Shown piece by piece: positions 24,786-33,276 of a DNA stretch of 64,000 bases. Each line of letters starts with the position of its first letter. Within the stretch, counting starts at the first letter, position 1. Source of the DNA: Hoeflea sp. 108 (GTDB lineage Bacteria > Pseudomonadota > Alphaproteobacteria > Rhizobiales > Rhizobiaceae); NCBI RefSeq assembly GCF_000372965.1, contig NZ_KB890024.1:3970839-4034838 (forward strand), in the 5' to 3' direction. The translations under genes and the position numbers were made by a program. Under the pieces are notes generated by a model. The model was not told the origin of the DNA, searched no databases, and saw only the letters and a program-made list of their open reading frames with translations.

Positions 24786-26111
24786 TCAGACGTAGCGGTT
24801 GACGACGTTCTCCAGATATTCCTGCCGGCCCGACTTCGGCTGCGGCTCGATGCCATCGGTGACCACGCGCGCGGCGATCTGTTCGAGGCTGCGTTCGCCC
24901 GCAAGCATCGCCTTGGCCTCCGTCGAGTTCCAGCCGGCGTAGCGGGCGTCGAGCGGACCTGACAGAGCCTTGTCCTCGATCATCCTGGCAGCTGCCTTGA
25001 GGCCACGGGCGCAAGCGTCCATGCCGCCGATATGGGCGACCAGCAGGTCCTCAGGGTCAAGCGACTGGCGGCGCAGCTTGGCGTCGAAATTGGTGCCGCC
25101 CGTCTTGAAGCCGCCGCCCAGCAGCACCTGGTAATAGGCCAGCGCCATCTCGGGCACGTTGTTGGGGAACTGATCGGTGTCCCAGCCCGACTGATAGTCG
25201 TTGCGGTTCATGTCGATGGAGCCGAAGATGCCGAGCGCATTGGCGGTCGCCAGCTCGTGTTCGAAGGAGTGGCCGGCCAGGATCGCGTGACCCTGCTCGA
25301 TGTTGACCTTCACCTCCTTCTCCAGCCCGTACTTCCTCAGGAAGCCGTAGACGGTGGCGACGTCGTAGTCATACTGGTGCTTGGTCGGCTCCTGCGGCTT
25401 CGGCTCGATCAGGATGGTGCCGGTGAAGCCGCTTCTGTGCTTGTAGTCGACGACAAGGTTGAGGAAACGGCCGAGCTGGTCGAGTTCGCGGCCCATGTCG
25501 GTGTTGAGCAGTGTCTCATAGCCCTCGCGGCCGCCCCACAGCACGTAGTTCTCGCCCTCGAGTCGTTTGGTGACGTCGATGCAGTGCTTCACCGTCGCTG
25601 CCGCATAGGCAAAGACGTCGGGATCGGGGTTGGTCGCGGCGCCAGCCATGAAGCGGCGGTTGGAGAACAGATTGGCAGTGCCCCAGAGCAGCTTGACGCC
25701 GGTCTTGGCCATCTTGGCTTCGAAATGGTCGGCGATCTCGTCGAGGCGCTTTGCACTCTCAGTAAAGTTGGCACCCTCGGGCCGCACGTCGGCGTCGTGG
25801 AAGCAGTAATAGGGAACGCCGAGCAGCGAGAACAGCTCGAAGGCGACGTCAGCCTTCAGCTTGGCGTTCTCCATCGTCTCGCCGAACCCAGTCTTTGCAA
25901 ACCAGGGCCGCTCGAAGGTCTGGCCGCCGAACGGATCGCCGCCCGGCCAGGCGAATGTGTGCCAATAGGCGACGGCGAAGCGCAGATGGTCTTCCAGCCT
26001 TTTGCCCAGCACCACCTCGTCGGCGTTGTAGTGGCGATAGGCCAGCGGATTGGTGCTGTCGGGGCCTTCGTAGCGGACAGGCTTGATGTCGCCGAAATAG
26101 CCGGTGCTCAT
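24786..26111 (-). CDS. xylA: Xylose isomerase
   Basis: 441 residues, the class II xylose isomerase length. Motifs in order are FAVAYWHTFAWPGGDPFGG, the signature WGGREGYETLLNTD, TGTILIEPKPQEPTKHQYD (metal-binding glutamate region), NIEQGHAILAGHSFEHEL, and the C-terminal GGTNFDAKLRRQSLDPEDL. It converts D-xylose to D-xylulose in the cytosol. AAGGAG lies ahead of the ATG. xylB lies upstream on the same strand, but an opposing NTF2-like gene sits between them, so xylA probably has its own promoter in 26112-26262. No XylR or xylose transporter is adjacent. Confidence 0.97.
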   Translation of the reverse strand: MSTGYFGDIKPVRYEGPDSTNPLAYRHYNADEVVLGKRLEDHLRFAVAYWHTFAWPGGDPFGGQTFERPWFAKTGFGETMENAKLKADVAFELFSLLGVPYYCFHDADVRPEGANFTESAKRLDEIADHFEAKMAKTGVKLLWGTANLFSNRRFMAGAATNPDPDVFAYAAATVKHCIDVTKRLEGENYVLWGGREGYETLLNTDMGRELDQLGRFLNLVVDYKHRSGFTGTILIEPKPQEPTKHQYDYDVATVYGFLRKYGLEKEVKVNIEQGHAILAGHSFEHELATANALGIFGSIDMNRNDYQSGWDTDQFPNNVPEMALAYYQVLLGGGFKTGGTNFDAKLRRQSLDPEDLLVAHIGGMDACARGLKAAARMIEDKALSGPLDARYAGWNSTEAKAMLAGERSLEQIAARVVTDGIEPQPKSGRQEYLENVVNRYV

Positions 26112-26262
26112 GGGAGAACTCCTTTCAGTGAGTACGCATGACCGCCCCTCACGGGGCAGTCGCCGAATTTCCGTATTCGATTACCTGAGACGTAATTGGT
26201 TTCAGTCGGAGCTGCTGCGAAAAGGGTCGCGTTGTCAAAGACGAACCTGACGGAGAGCAGAA

Positions 26263-26622
26263 ATGACCGACTACAACGCAATCGCCGAAGCCTACTTCGC
26301 CGCCTGGAACGAAACCGATGCGGCCGCCCGCAAGGCGCTTGTCGACGCTGCCTTCGCCCCGGGCGTGAGCTATCGCGACCCGATCATGCAGGGCGACGGC
26401 CACGCTGGCATCGATACGCTGATCGCGGGCGTGCACAGCCAATTCCCCGGCTTCCGCTTCAAGCTGAAGGGCAAGGCCGATGGCTTCGGCGACAACATCC
26501 GCTTTTCCTGGGGCCTCGGCCCTGACGGCGCGGAAGCCGTGATCGAAGGCTCCGACTTCGCCACCCTGAAGGACGGGCGCCTGAGCCTCATCACCGGCTT
26601 CCTCGACAAGGTGCCGGGCTGA
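26263..26622 (+). CDS. NTF2-like/SnoaL-like protein
   Basis: 119 residues with the compact cone-shaped NTF2 fold pattern: an N-terminal helix (AIAEAYFAAWNET), a loop with SYRDPIMQGDGHAG, then strands (FRFKLKGKADGF; IRFSWGLGPDG; EGSDFATLKDGRLSLITGF). This matches ester-cyclase or steroid-isomerase-like bacterial proteins of unknown function. It is transcribed against xylA and xylB and sits between them, 15 bp from the xylB stop. Any link with xylose use is unproven. Confidence 0.8.
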   Translation: MTDYNAIAEAYFAAWNETDAAARKALVDAAFAPGVSYRDPIMQGDGHAGIDTLIAGVHSQFPGFRFKLKGKADGFGDNIRFSWGLGPDGAEAVIEGSDFATLKDGRLSLITGFLDKVPG

Positions 26623-26636
26623 TCTGGCCTGGGCGT

Positions 26637-28088
26637 TCACATCGTCCCCCGGATCGCCGGATAGAGCTTGCGGTAACGCTGGTAGGCCTCGTCATAGGCG
26701 CCTGCCAGCGCCGCCACCGGCTCGATGGTTTCGGCAGTTGCAGGCGGCGTGCAGACCTGGTGCGGGTCGGCGCCTTCGGCTGCGATGAGACCGAGGCGCG
26801 CGGCCCCGAAGGCCGCGCCGAAATCGCCGTCGGCAGGAATGTCGACCGGCAGGCCGAGTGCGGTGGCGATCGACTTCAGCCAGTAACGCGAACGCGAGCC
26901 GCCGCCAATGGCGGTCACGCGTGTCAGCGTCGTTCCGGCCGTGGCCAGGGCTTCCAGGCTGTCACGGAAAGCAAAGGCCACACCTTCGAGCACGGCCTGG
27001 GTCAAGCCCGCGCGGTCGATCTCGTGCGCGAGACCGATGAACGAGCCGCGGATCGCCGCATCGTTGTACGGGGTGCGCTCGCCCGACAGATAAGGCAGGA
27101 AGGTGACGCCGGTGGGAGCACGCAGTTCGTCGCCGAGTTCGCCGGTCAACTCGGCCGCATCCTTGCCCGTGATCACGCTCAGCCAGTTGAGCGAATCCGT
27201 CGCCGACAGAATAACGCCCATCTGGTGCCAGGCCTGCGGCAGCGCGTGACAGAAGGTGTGGACGGCACTTTCCGGATTGGGCAGGTAGGCGCCGTTGGCG
27301 GCAAACAGCACGCCAGAAGTGCCCAACGACACGAAGGCAGCACCTGGCTTGACCGTGCCCATGCCGCAGGCTGAAGCCGCGTTGTCGCCGGCACCGCCTG
27401 CGATCGCCACGCCCTGCCCCATGCCCCATTTCGCCGCCAGTTCGCTGCGCAGCGTCCCGGCTCGATCAGTGCCCTCGACCAGCGACGGCATGTGCTCGGT
27501 GCCGAGACCTGTGGCGCTCAGAAGCTCTGGCGACCAGCGCCGCACTGCCACGTCGAGCCAGGAGGTACCGGCGGAGTCGGACATTTCGGAAATGTACTCG
27601 CCCGACAGCCAGAGCCTGAGATAGTCCTTGGGCAACAGCACCTTCGCCACCCGGGCAAAAATTTCGGGCTCGTTGGCCTTCACCCAGGCAAGCTTGGGGG
27701 CGGTGAAGCCGGGGAAAACGATGTTGCCTGTTATCTTGCGGAAACGTGGATCGGCGTCGAGCCTGGCCGCCTCGGCAAAGCTGCGCATGTCGTTCCAGAG
27801 GATGCAGGGGCGCAGCACCTTGCCCGCGACATCGAGCAGCGTCGCGCCATGCATCTGGCCCGACAGGCCGATGCCACGCACGGCAGCCATTTCCCGCGGA
27901 TGTGCCGCCTTGAGTTCGGCGATCGCCTCCTCGGTGGCGCGGATCCAGTCGGCAGGCTCCTGCTCGGACCAGCCGTGATGCGGCCTGGAGACATCGAGTG
28001 AACCATGGCCGGAGCCTGATATCTTCTGGTCGGCATCCATCAGCAGCGCCTTCACGCCAGATGTGCCGAGATCAAGCCCGAGATACAT
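26637..28088 (-). CDS. xylB: Xylulokinase
   Basis: 483 residues of the FGGY kinase family. The N-terminal phosphate site is LGLDLGTSGVKALLMD. The substrate region is GLSGQMHGATLLD, the second domain begins at VAIAGGAGDNAASACGMG, and the C-terminal adenosine motif is AIGGGSRSRYWLKSIATAL. It phosphorylates D-xylulose to xylulose 5-phosphate for the pentose phosphate pathway. A GGGAGG ribosome site precedes the ATG. The roughly 215 bp upstream region holds an inverted repeat that may be the operator. Confidence 0.97.
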   Translation of the reverse strand: MYLGLDLGTSGVKALLMDADQKISGSGHGSLDVSRPHHGWSEQEPADWIRATEEAIAELKAAHPREMAAVRGIGLSGQMHGATLLDVAGKVLRPCILWNDMRSFAEAARLDADPRFRKITGNIVFPGFTAPKLAWVKANEPEIFARVAKVLLPKDYLRLWLSGEYISEMSDSAGTSWLDVAVRRWSPELLSATGLGTEHMPSLVEGTDRAGTLRSELAAKWGMGQGVAIAGGAGDNAASACGMGTVKPGAAFVSLGTSGVLFAANGAYLPNPESAVHTFCHALPQAWHQMGVILSATDSLNWLSVITGKDAAELTGELGDELRAPTGVTFLPYLSGERTPYNDAAIRGSFIGLAHEIDRAGLTQAVLEGVAFAFRDSLEALATAGTTLTRVTAIGGGSRSRYWLKSIATALGLPVDIPADGDFGAAFGAARLGLIAAEGADPHQVCTPPATAETIEPVAALAGAYDEAYQRYRKLYPAIRGTM

Positions 28089-28243
28089 GCCATTCCTCCC
28101 GAATGAGCGACGCGGACGCTGGTTGCGCCCATCCTCTCACGCACTGGCCGGCCTTCATCACCAACAGGTGAAAACGGCTAAGCCAACTTCCCGTTCCTCC
28201 GACGGACGCTGCTTATTAGCAAACATTGCGGGGTCGGGTCGAT

Positions 28244-28272
28244 ATTTATTTCGGAACTCGTAAAAAATAAAT
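28244..28272. promoter_or_regulatory. AT-rich inverted repeat upstream of xylB, candidate operator
   Basis: ATTTATTT (28244-28251) and AAATAAAT (28265-28272) form a perfect 8-bp inverted repeat with a 13-bp spacer in an otherwise GC-rich gap. It lies about 155 bp before the xylB start. ROK-type xylose regulators bind AT-rich palindromes, so a xylose operator is a reasonable guess. It could instead be part of the end of the TPR gene's transcript. Confidence 0.35.
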
Positions 28273-28304
28273 CGGACGCCTCGCTGGCGCGCTTTCGACC
28301 TCAG

Positions 28305-29624
28305 TCAGCCATGCGCCAGAAGTGCAGCGCGCTGGACGAACAGGCCTGACAGCGGGCTTGCCGGCCGCGCGTGGTTGCGCGCGGAGGCGAGCTTCACGGC
28401 AAGCGCATCGTTGCCGTCGCGCAATGCCGCCTCGATCAGCGTCAGATCGATCACGTCGCGCTGGGCGTGGCTGCCGCCAAAGCGGTGGGCGATGGATCTC
28501 ACCGGCTCGAGCAGCCGCACGGTCTCGCCATAGCGCCCTTCACCAAAGGCCTTGATCGCCAGTGAAATGGGATGGCCAACATCCCTTGTGAAGGCGGCAT
28601 TGTCGTCATCGCGGGCGATCGCCTCGCGCTGGGCATAAAGCATCGCCTTCGCAGGCGCTTCGAGCCCGGCGCCGACAAAGGCCATCATCGCATGCGCATC
28701 GTTGAAGGCGTAGTTGCCGGCGGCCGCCTTGGGTGCCCAATTCGCGGCAAGACTGGCCCAGCGCGCCCCCACATCGACGCCACCGAGATTGAGCCGCCAC
28801 AGGATCGCCGAGGCGTCGACCATGTTGAGCGCCAGCTTCGACTGCGCGCCGTAGATCGGCCCGTCATAAAGCGCCAGCACCTCGCCCGTCTCGCCGAGGT
28901 CGTAGTGAAACAACGCCAGGTGCCACCAGTTGTGAACCTGAAGAAAGCTATCCTTCGTCCAGGCTTCGGTGTTGCCACGCATCCAGGCGATGCCATCGCG
29001 CTGGCGGCTCTGCATCTCCATCACATGCGCCACCGCATGCTGGGCCCAGCCGTCGCGCGGTTCCAGCCCGACCGCCTCGCGCCCCAGCGCTTCGGCACGC
29101 GCATAATCGCCCATCTCCTCGAAGCCGAAGGCCTGCATGCCAAGGATGGCGTGATAGCCGGGCATGCCGCTGTCCCACGCGGGCATCGCCCTGGCGATAC
29201 GGTCGCGCAGCATCGGGGCATTGCCGGTGAAGAAGTCGATCTGGTGTCCGGCCTGCAGCGCCAGGGCATCGGTGGGATGCTCCGCCGTCAATTCTGCGAG
29301 GATATGGCCTGCATCGTGCCAGTGCCCGTCGACAAGACGGCCGAGGGCCGCGACATGCGCCTGTTCGCGGGCCGTTGCCGCGAGCCCGGCAGCGACTGCA
29401 TGGCAGTCCCGCGCGATCGCCATCGCCTCGCGTTCGGTGGACAGGCCATAGAGCCAGCCCTTCAGCACATGCGCCATGACGAAGTCGGGCGCGTCAGCAA
29501 TCGCCTTGTCAGCCGAGCCGACCGGATCGCCTACGAAGCGCTGGAGTTCGCTTACCCCGCGCTCGTAATGGGCGGCGGCAGTCTCGTCCGCCCCTGAAAG
29601 CGTGAGCCCGAGCCGATCCTTCAT
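28305..29624 (-). CDS. Tetratricopeptide-repeat protein (TTC38-like)
   Basis: 439 residues from the ATG at 29624 (TTG 29633 and GTG 29627 are other in-frame starts). The whole protein is alpha-helical, with TPR-like units such as VMAHVLKGWLYGLS and GDYARAEALGREAVGLEPRDGW. The VAHVMEMQSRQRDGIAWM and HNWWHLALFHYDLG stretches are characteristic of the TTC38 group found in many Proteobacteria. There is no signal peptide or transmembrane segment, so it is cytosolic. It starts 15 bp after the LysE exporter stop and is probably co-transcribed. Its molecular role is unknown. Confidence 0.8.
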   Translation of the reverse strand: MKDRLGLTLSGADETAAAHYERGVSELQRFVGDPVGSADKAIADAPDFVMAHVLKGWLYGLSTEREAMAIARDCHAVAAGLAATAREQAHVAALGRLVDGHWHDAGHILAELTAEHPTDALALQAGHQIDFFTGNAPMLRDRIARAMPAWDSGMPGYHAILGMQAFGFEEMGDYARAEALGREAVGLEPRDGWAQHAVAHVMEMQSRQRDGIAWMRGNTEAWTKDSFLQVHNWWHLALFHYDLGETGEVLALYDGPIYGAQSKLALNMVDASAILWRLNLGGVDVGARWASLAANWAPKAAAGNYAFNDAHAMMAFVGAGLEAPAKAMLYAQREAIARDDDNAAFTRDVGHPISLAIKAFGEGRYGETVRLLEPVRSIAHRFGGSHAQRDVIDLTLIEAALRDGNDALAVKLASARNHARPASPLSGLFVQRAALLAHG

Positions 29625-29639
29625 CACGGCCAATAATCC

Positions 29640-30263
29640 TCAGTGCCCCGAGCGCGCGGCAGCCGCGGCAATGCCCGCGCCGACTAGCAGCGTGCCCCCG
29701 GTGCGGTTGAAGATGCGGATCGCACGCGGATTGGACACCACGCTGCGGGCACGAGCTGCCACCAGCGCGTAGCCGAAGGCATTGGCAAAGGCGAGCGTCA
29801 GGAAGGTCAGCTCAAAGATCAGCATCTGCGTCCAGAAATCGCCGTTGCGGTCAAGGAACTGCGGCAGGAACGCGACGAAGAAGGTGATGCTCTTGGGGTT
29901 CAGCGCCGTGACGATCCAGGCATGCGCCATCATCTTGACGGCGGACGCGGCATCGGTGCGCGGCTTGGCGTCGAGCGTGCCGCCGGCGCGGAACAGCTTG
30001 ATGCCGAGATAGATAAGGTAGGCCGCACCGATCCACTTGACGATGGTGAAGACTGTTGCCGAGGCTGCAAGCAGCGCGCCGATGCCCAGCATCGAAAGCG
30101 TCATGGCGGTGAAATCGCCCAGCGCCACGCCGACGGCCATCGGTAACGCCGTGCGCCAGCCCTGGCCGAGCGCATAGGATACGACCAGCAGGATCGTGGG
30201 GCCAGGAATGACGAGAAGCACCGCGGACGCAGCAGCGAAGGCGACCCAGCTTTCAAACGACAT
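29640..30263 (-). CDS. LysE/RhtB family amino-acid exporter
   Basis: 207 residues with about six hydrophobic segments. LysE-family signatures are the N-terminal VIPGPTILLVVSYALGQGW, VGVALGDFTAMTLSMLG, and the middle AYLIYLGIKLFRAGG. It exports amino acids or related metabolites across the inner membrane. A GGAGAG ribosome site precedes the ATG, and it is upstream of the TPR gene in a two-gene unit. Substrate is not defined by the sequence. Confidence 0.9.
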   Translation of the reverse strand: MSFESWVAFAAASAVLLVIPGPTILLVVSYALGQGWRTALPMAVGVALGDFTAMTLSMLGIGALLAASATVFTIVKWIGAAYLIYLGIKLFRAGGTLDAKPRTDAASAVKMMAHAWIVTALNPKSITFFVAFLPQFLDRNGDFWTQMLIFELTFLTLAFANAFGYALVAARARSVVSNPRAIRIFNRTGGTLLVGAGIAAAAARSGH

Positions 30264-30489
30264 GACAACTCTCCTTCATTGGAAGCGGGATCAAGCTCCG
30301 GCTCCGCGCGCTTGTAAAGCCCTTAACGGGCGGCACGTCATATTCACTCTTTCTCAACCATGAATGGTGAAAATGCCGCCTATTGGTCGGACTTCGCCAT
30401 GCATCCGATCCCTGTACAACGAGTGGAATTGTGCCGTGTCGAAATCGCCTGCTTCGCCGGTCTCCGGCCCGAACGACCGCCCCGAACCC

Positions 30490-31185
30490 ATGATCGCATC
30501 ACGCCGCAAGGTGCTGTTCGGCCTCGGCGCCGCCGGCCTGCTCGCCGGTTGCAGCCGCAGCATGGATTTCGAACTTCCGGCCATGGGCCTGGACACCACG
30601 TCAACCGGTTCGATCCGTCCGCAGATCAGCGTCGACAAGCAGGTCACCGGCCCCGAGGTGATGTATGCCTCGTTCACCGACGAGGGCTTCACCTTGCCTG
30701 AGGTGCCCTACAAGAAGGTCGATCCCAAATATCGCCGCCAGATCGTGGTCGATCCGACTGGCGAGGCTCCTGGTACCATCGTCGTCAAGCTCGACGAACG
30801 TTTCCTCTATCTCGTCCAGCCCGGTGGCGAGGCCATCCGCTACGGCGTCGGCATCGGCCGCGACGGCTTCCGCTGGTCCGGCCGCGCCAACATCCAGTAC
30901 GGCAAGAAGTGGCCGACCTGGACACCGCCGCGCGAGATGATCGCGCGCAAGCCGGAGCTCGTGAAGTGGGCCGGCGGCCAGCCCGGCGGCCTCGACAATC
31001 CGCTGGGTGCGCGTGCGCTCTACATCTTCCAGAACGGCCAGGACACCGGCTACCGCGTCCACGGCTCGCCGGAATGGTGGAGCATCGGCCAGGCCATGTC
31101 TTCGGGCTGCGTGCGCCTGATCAACCAGGACATCATCGACCTCTACAGCCGCGTCAACGGCAAGACCCCTGTCGTCGTCGGCTGA
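30490..31185 (+). CDS. L,D-transpeptidase (YkuD family), predicted lipoprotein
   Basis: 231 residues. The N-terminus has SRRKVLFGLGAAGLLAGC, combining a twin-arginine-like stretch with a lipobox (LLAG-C), so the protein is probably anchored in the periplasm. The YkuD domain occupies about residues 85-230. The active-site region is YRVHGSPEWWSIGQ followed by MSSGCVRLIN, with the catalytic cysteine in SSGC. It forms 3-3 peptidoglycan crosslinks or attaches proteins to peptidoglycan. Ribosome signals are weak at this ATG; a GTG near 30436 would add about 18 residues. A perfect hairpin follows the stop. Confidence 0.88.
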   Translation: MIASRRKVLFGLGAAGLLAGCSRSMDFELPAMGLDTTSTGSIRPQISVDKQVTGPEVMYASFTDEGFTLPEVPYKKVDPKYRRQIVVDPTGEAPGTIVVKLDERFLYLVQPGGEAIRYGVGIGRDGFRWSGRANIQYGKKWPTWTPPREMIARKPELVKWAGGQPGGLDNPLGARALYIFQNGQDTGYRVHGSPEWWSIGQAMSSGCVRLINQDIIDLYSRVNGKTPVVVG

Positions 31186-31191
31186 GCCTGT

Positions 31192-31213
31192 GCCGGGAAA
31201 TCCGTTTCCCGGC
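31192..31213 (+). terminator. Hairpin after the L,D-transpeptidase gene
   Basis: GCCGGGAAA (31192-31200) and TTTCCCGGC (31205-31213) form a perfect 9-bp stem with a TCCG loop, seven bases after the stop codon. No clear T-run follows, so it may be a weak terminator or a 3'-end stabiliser. Confidence 0.6.
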
Positions 31214-31307
31214 GTAACAGCTTCAATCTAGCTCGATCTGCCCATTGCGTCCTGAGATAAGAAGGGCGAATGTGCCGAAAAACGGCACCCTTGGGAGGAC
31301 GACCATC

Positions 31308-32474
31308 ATGCCCTCGACATTCGTGATAGCCCAGGGCGGCGGGCCCACCGCTGTCATCAACCAGACGATGGCGGGCGCGGTGCTCGAAATCCGTCGCCGC
31401 CACCCCAAGGCGCGCATACTGGGCTCTCGCCACGGCGTCCGCGGCATTCGCGACGGCGATTATGTCGACCTCACCGACATTGCCGAGGAGCAGCTCCTGC
31501 GCATCGCTGCAACCCCGAGTGCCGCGCTCGGCAGCACCCGCGACAAGCCCGACGCCGCCTATTGCGACGTGATCCTCGAAGGCCTCAAGAAGGCCGACGC
31601 GCAGGCCTTCATCTATATCGGCGGCAACGACACCGCCGGCACCCAGCAGATCCTGAGCGATGCTGCCCAAGGCAGCATCGCCTTCGTGCATGCGCCCAAG
31701 ACCATCGACAACGACCTTGAGGAAAACGACCACGTGCCGGGCTTCATCTCGGCCGCCGAATTCGTCGCCGGCGCCTTCCTGTCGGTCGACCTCGATTTCC
31801 GCGCCCTGCCCGGCATCTATGTCGGCATCGTCATGGGCCGCCATGCCGGTTTCCTCACCGCCGCCGCCGCTGCCTGGCGCCAGGATGACGACGACGGCCC
31901 GCACCTCGTCTACGTGCCCGAGCGCGCCTTCTCTGTGCCGCGCTTCATCGACGACGTGAAGGCATCGCTCGCCCGCCACCGCCGCTGCGTCGTTGCCGTC
32001 TCTGAAGGCGTTACGACAGAGGACGGCCGCGCGCTGGTCGAGAGCATCGTGCCGGCGGACAAGCTGGAACGCGACGCCCACGGCAACATCAAGCTGTCGG
32101 GCAGCGATCTGCCGCGTGCCTTCGAACAGGCGCTGGCCGAAGGCCTGCCCGGCAAGCGCGCCCGCGTCGATGCGCTGGGCTACATGCCGCGTGGCTATAT
32201 CGGCGCGGTCAACGCCGTCGATGCACAGGAAGCCTTCGACGCTGGCGCCTTCGCCGTCGAGGCGGCCGACAAGGGCGGCGGTTCGGTGGCGCTGAAATAT
32301 GAAAACGGCAAGACAGTGATCCGCCTGGTGCCGCTCGCCAATGTCGCCGGCAAGACGCGCCACATGCCCAACGACTTCATGCTGAAAGACACCAACCACC
32401 TGTCGGAAAAGGGCATGGACTATCTGCGCCGGCTGGTGCCCGGCCGCTTCAATATCGGCAGGCCTTTCGTTTGA
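31308..32474 (+). CDS. 6-phosphofructokinase, pyrophosphate-dependent type
   Basis: 388 residues. GGGPTAVINQT at residues 10-20 replaces the ATP-type GGxxPGMN. GGNDTAGTQ (105-113) and PKTIDNDL (130-137) carry the aspartate and lysine that mark PPi-dependent enzymes (ATP enzymes have GGDGS and PGTIDND). The catalytic TIDND aspartate is present. IVMGRHAGFLTAAAA and PERAFS follow as expected. A strong GGGAGG ribosome site precedes the ATG. The stop overlaps the likely start of the MBL gene by 3 bases. It is probably the glycolytic/gluconeogenic PFK step; cofactor choice is inferred from those residues. Confidence 0.88.
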   Translation: MPSTFVIAQGGGPTAVINQTMAGAVLEIRRRHPKARILGSRHGVRGIRDGDYVDLTDIAEEQLLRIAATPSAALGSTRDKPDAAYCDVILEGLKKADAQAFIYIGGNDTAGTQQILSDAAQGSIAFVHAPKTIDNDLEENDHVPGFISAAEFVAGAFLSVDLDFRALPGIYVGIVMGRHAGFLTAAAAAWRQDDDDGPHLVYVPERAFSVPRFIDDVKASLARHRRCVVAVSEGVTTEDGRALVESIVPADKLERDAHGNIKLSGSDLPRAFEQALAEGLPGKRARVDALGYMPRGYIGAVNAVDAQEAFDAGAFAVEAADKGGGSVALKYENGKTVIRLVPLANVAGKTRHMPNDFMLKDTNHLSEKGMDYLRRLVPGRFNIGRPFV

Positions 32475-33196
32475 TCCGCCGCCCCGGCTGGTTCTCGAAA
32501 AGCATCGTCGACACCACGACGACGATGCTGACCGAGCCATTCGTCACCGATTATTGCCGCGCCAACATCTGGCATGTGCGCGGCAGCGACATTGACCTGC
32601 TGGTCGACACCGGTATGGGCATCTGCCCGCTTGCGCCCGAAATCGAGACGACACAGGGCAAGCCGCTGCTCGCTGTCGCCACCCACGTCCATCTCGACCA
32701 TGTCGGCTCGCTGCATGAATTTGGCTGGCGGGCTGGCCCGCGCATCGAGGCTTCATTCTTTGAAACGATGCCGGACGAGGCCACCTACGCCAACATGTTC
32801 CGCAACTTCCCCGGTGCGGTTTCGGAGTTGCCTTGCCCGGACTGGCACTCGGCCGACTACATGATCGCGCCGGCGCCACTTCAGCGCCTGCTCGACGAGG
32901 GCGACGTCATCGATCTCGGCGACCGCAGCTTCACCGTGCTGCACCTGCCCGGACATTCGCCCGGGTCCATCGGCCTGTTCGACGAACTTAACGGCACGCT
33001 GTTTTCGGGCGACGCCATCCATGGCGGCTTCCTGGTCGACGACATGCCGGATTCCAACCGCACAGCCTATTGCGCCACCATGCGCCGGCTCATTGGCCTG
33101 CCGGTTCGCATCGCTCACGGCGGCCACGCCGACAGCATCGACGGAACCAGGATGCGCGAGATCGCAGAGGATTATCTGAGACGGAATGAGGAATAA
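32471..33196 (+). CDS. Metallo-beta-lactamase-fold hydrolase
   Basis: 241 residues if translation starts at the TTG overlapping the PFK stop; an ATG at 32525 would give 223. The zinc motif HVHLDHVGS (about residues 72-80) is followed by HLPGHSPGSIGLFD (third metal histidine) and LFSGDAIHGG. The last metal histidine is in IAHGGHAD. All ligands are present, so it should be an active binuclear zinc hydrolase, close to glyoxalase-II-like proteins. Coupling to PFK suggests a metabolic-repair or thioester role, but that is a guess. Confidence 0.82.
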   Translation: MIRRPGWFSKSIVDTTTTMLTEPFVTDYCRANIWHVRGSDIDLLVDTGMGICPLAPEIETTQGKPLLAVATHVHLDHVGSLHEFGWRAGPRIEASFFETMPDEATYANMFRNFPGAVSELPCPDWHSADYMIAPAPLQRLLDEGDVIDLGDRSFTVLHLPGHSPGSIGLFDELNGTLFSGDAIHGGFLVDDMPDSNRTAYCATMRRLIGLPVRIAHGGHADSIDGTRMREIAEDYLRRNEE

Positions 33197-33218
33197 GGGT
33201 CTTCAAATTGCGCCAAGC

Positions 33219-33238
33219 CCCCCTCGCCGGTGAGGGGG
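33219..33238. terminator. Hairpin between convergent MBL and aldehyde dehydrogenase genes
   Basis: CCCCCTC (33219-33225) pairs with GAGGGGG (33232-33238) around a 6-base loop, between two genes that end facing each other. It could terminate both transcripts, or be a short palindromic repeat. Confidence 0.5.
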
Positions 33239-33276
33239 ACCTACTTGCATGGTAGAGATCAACGACCCGCTGGATG

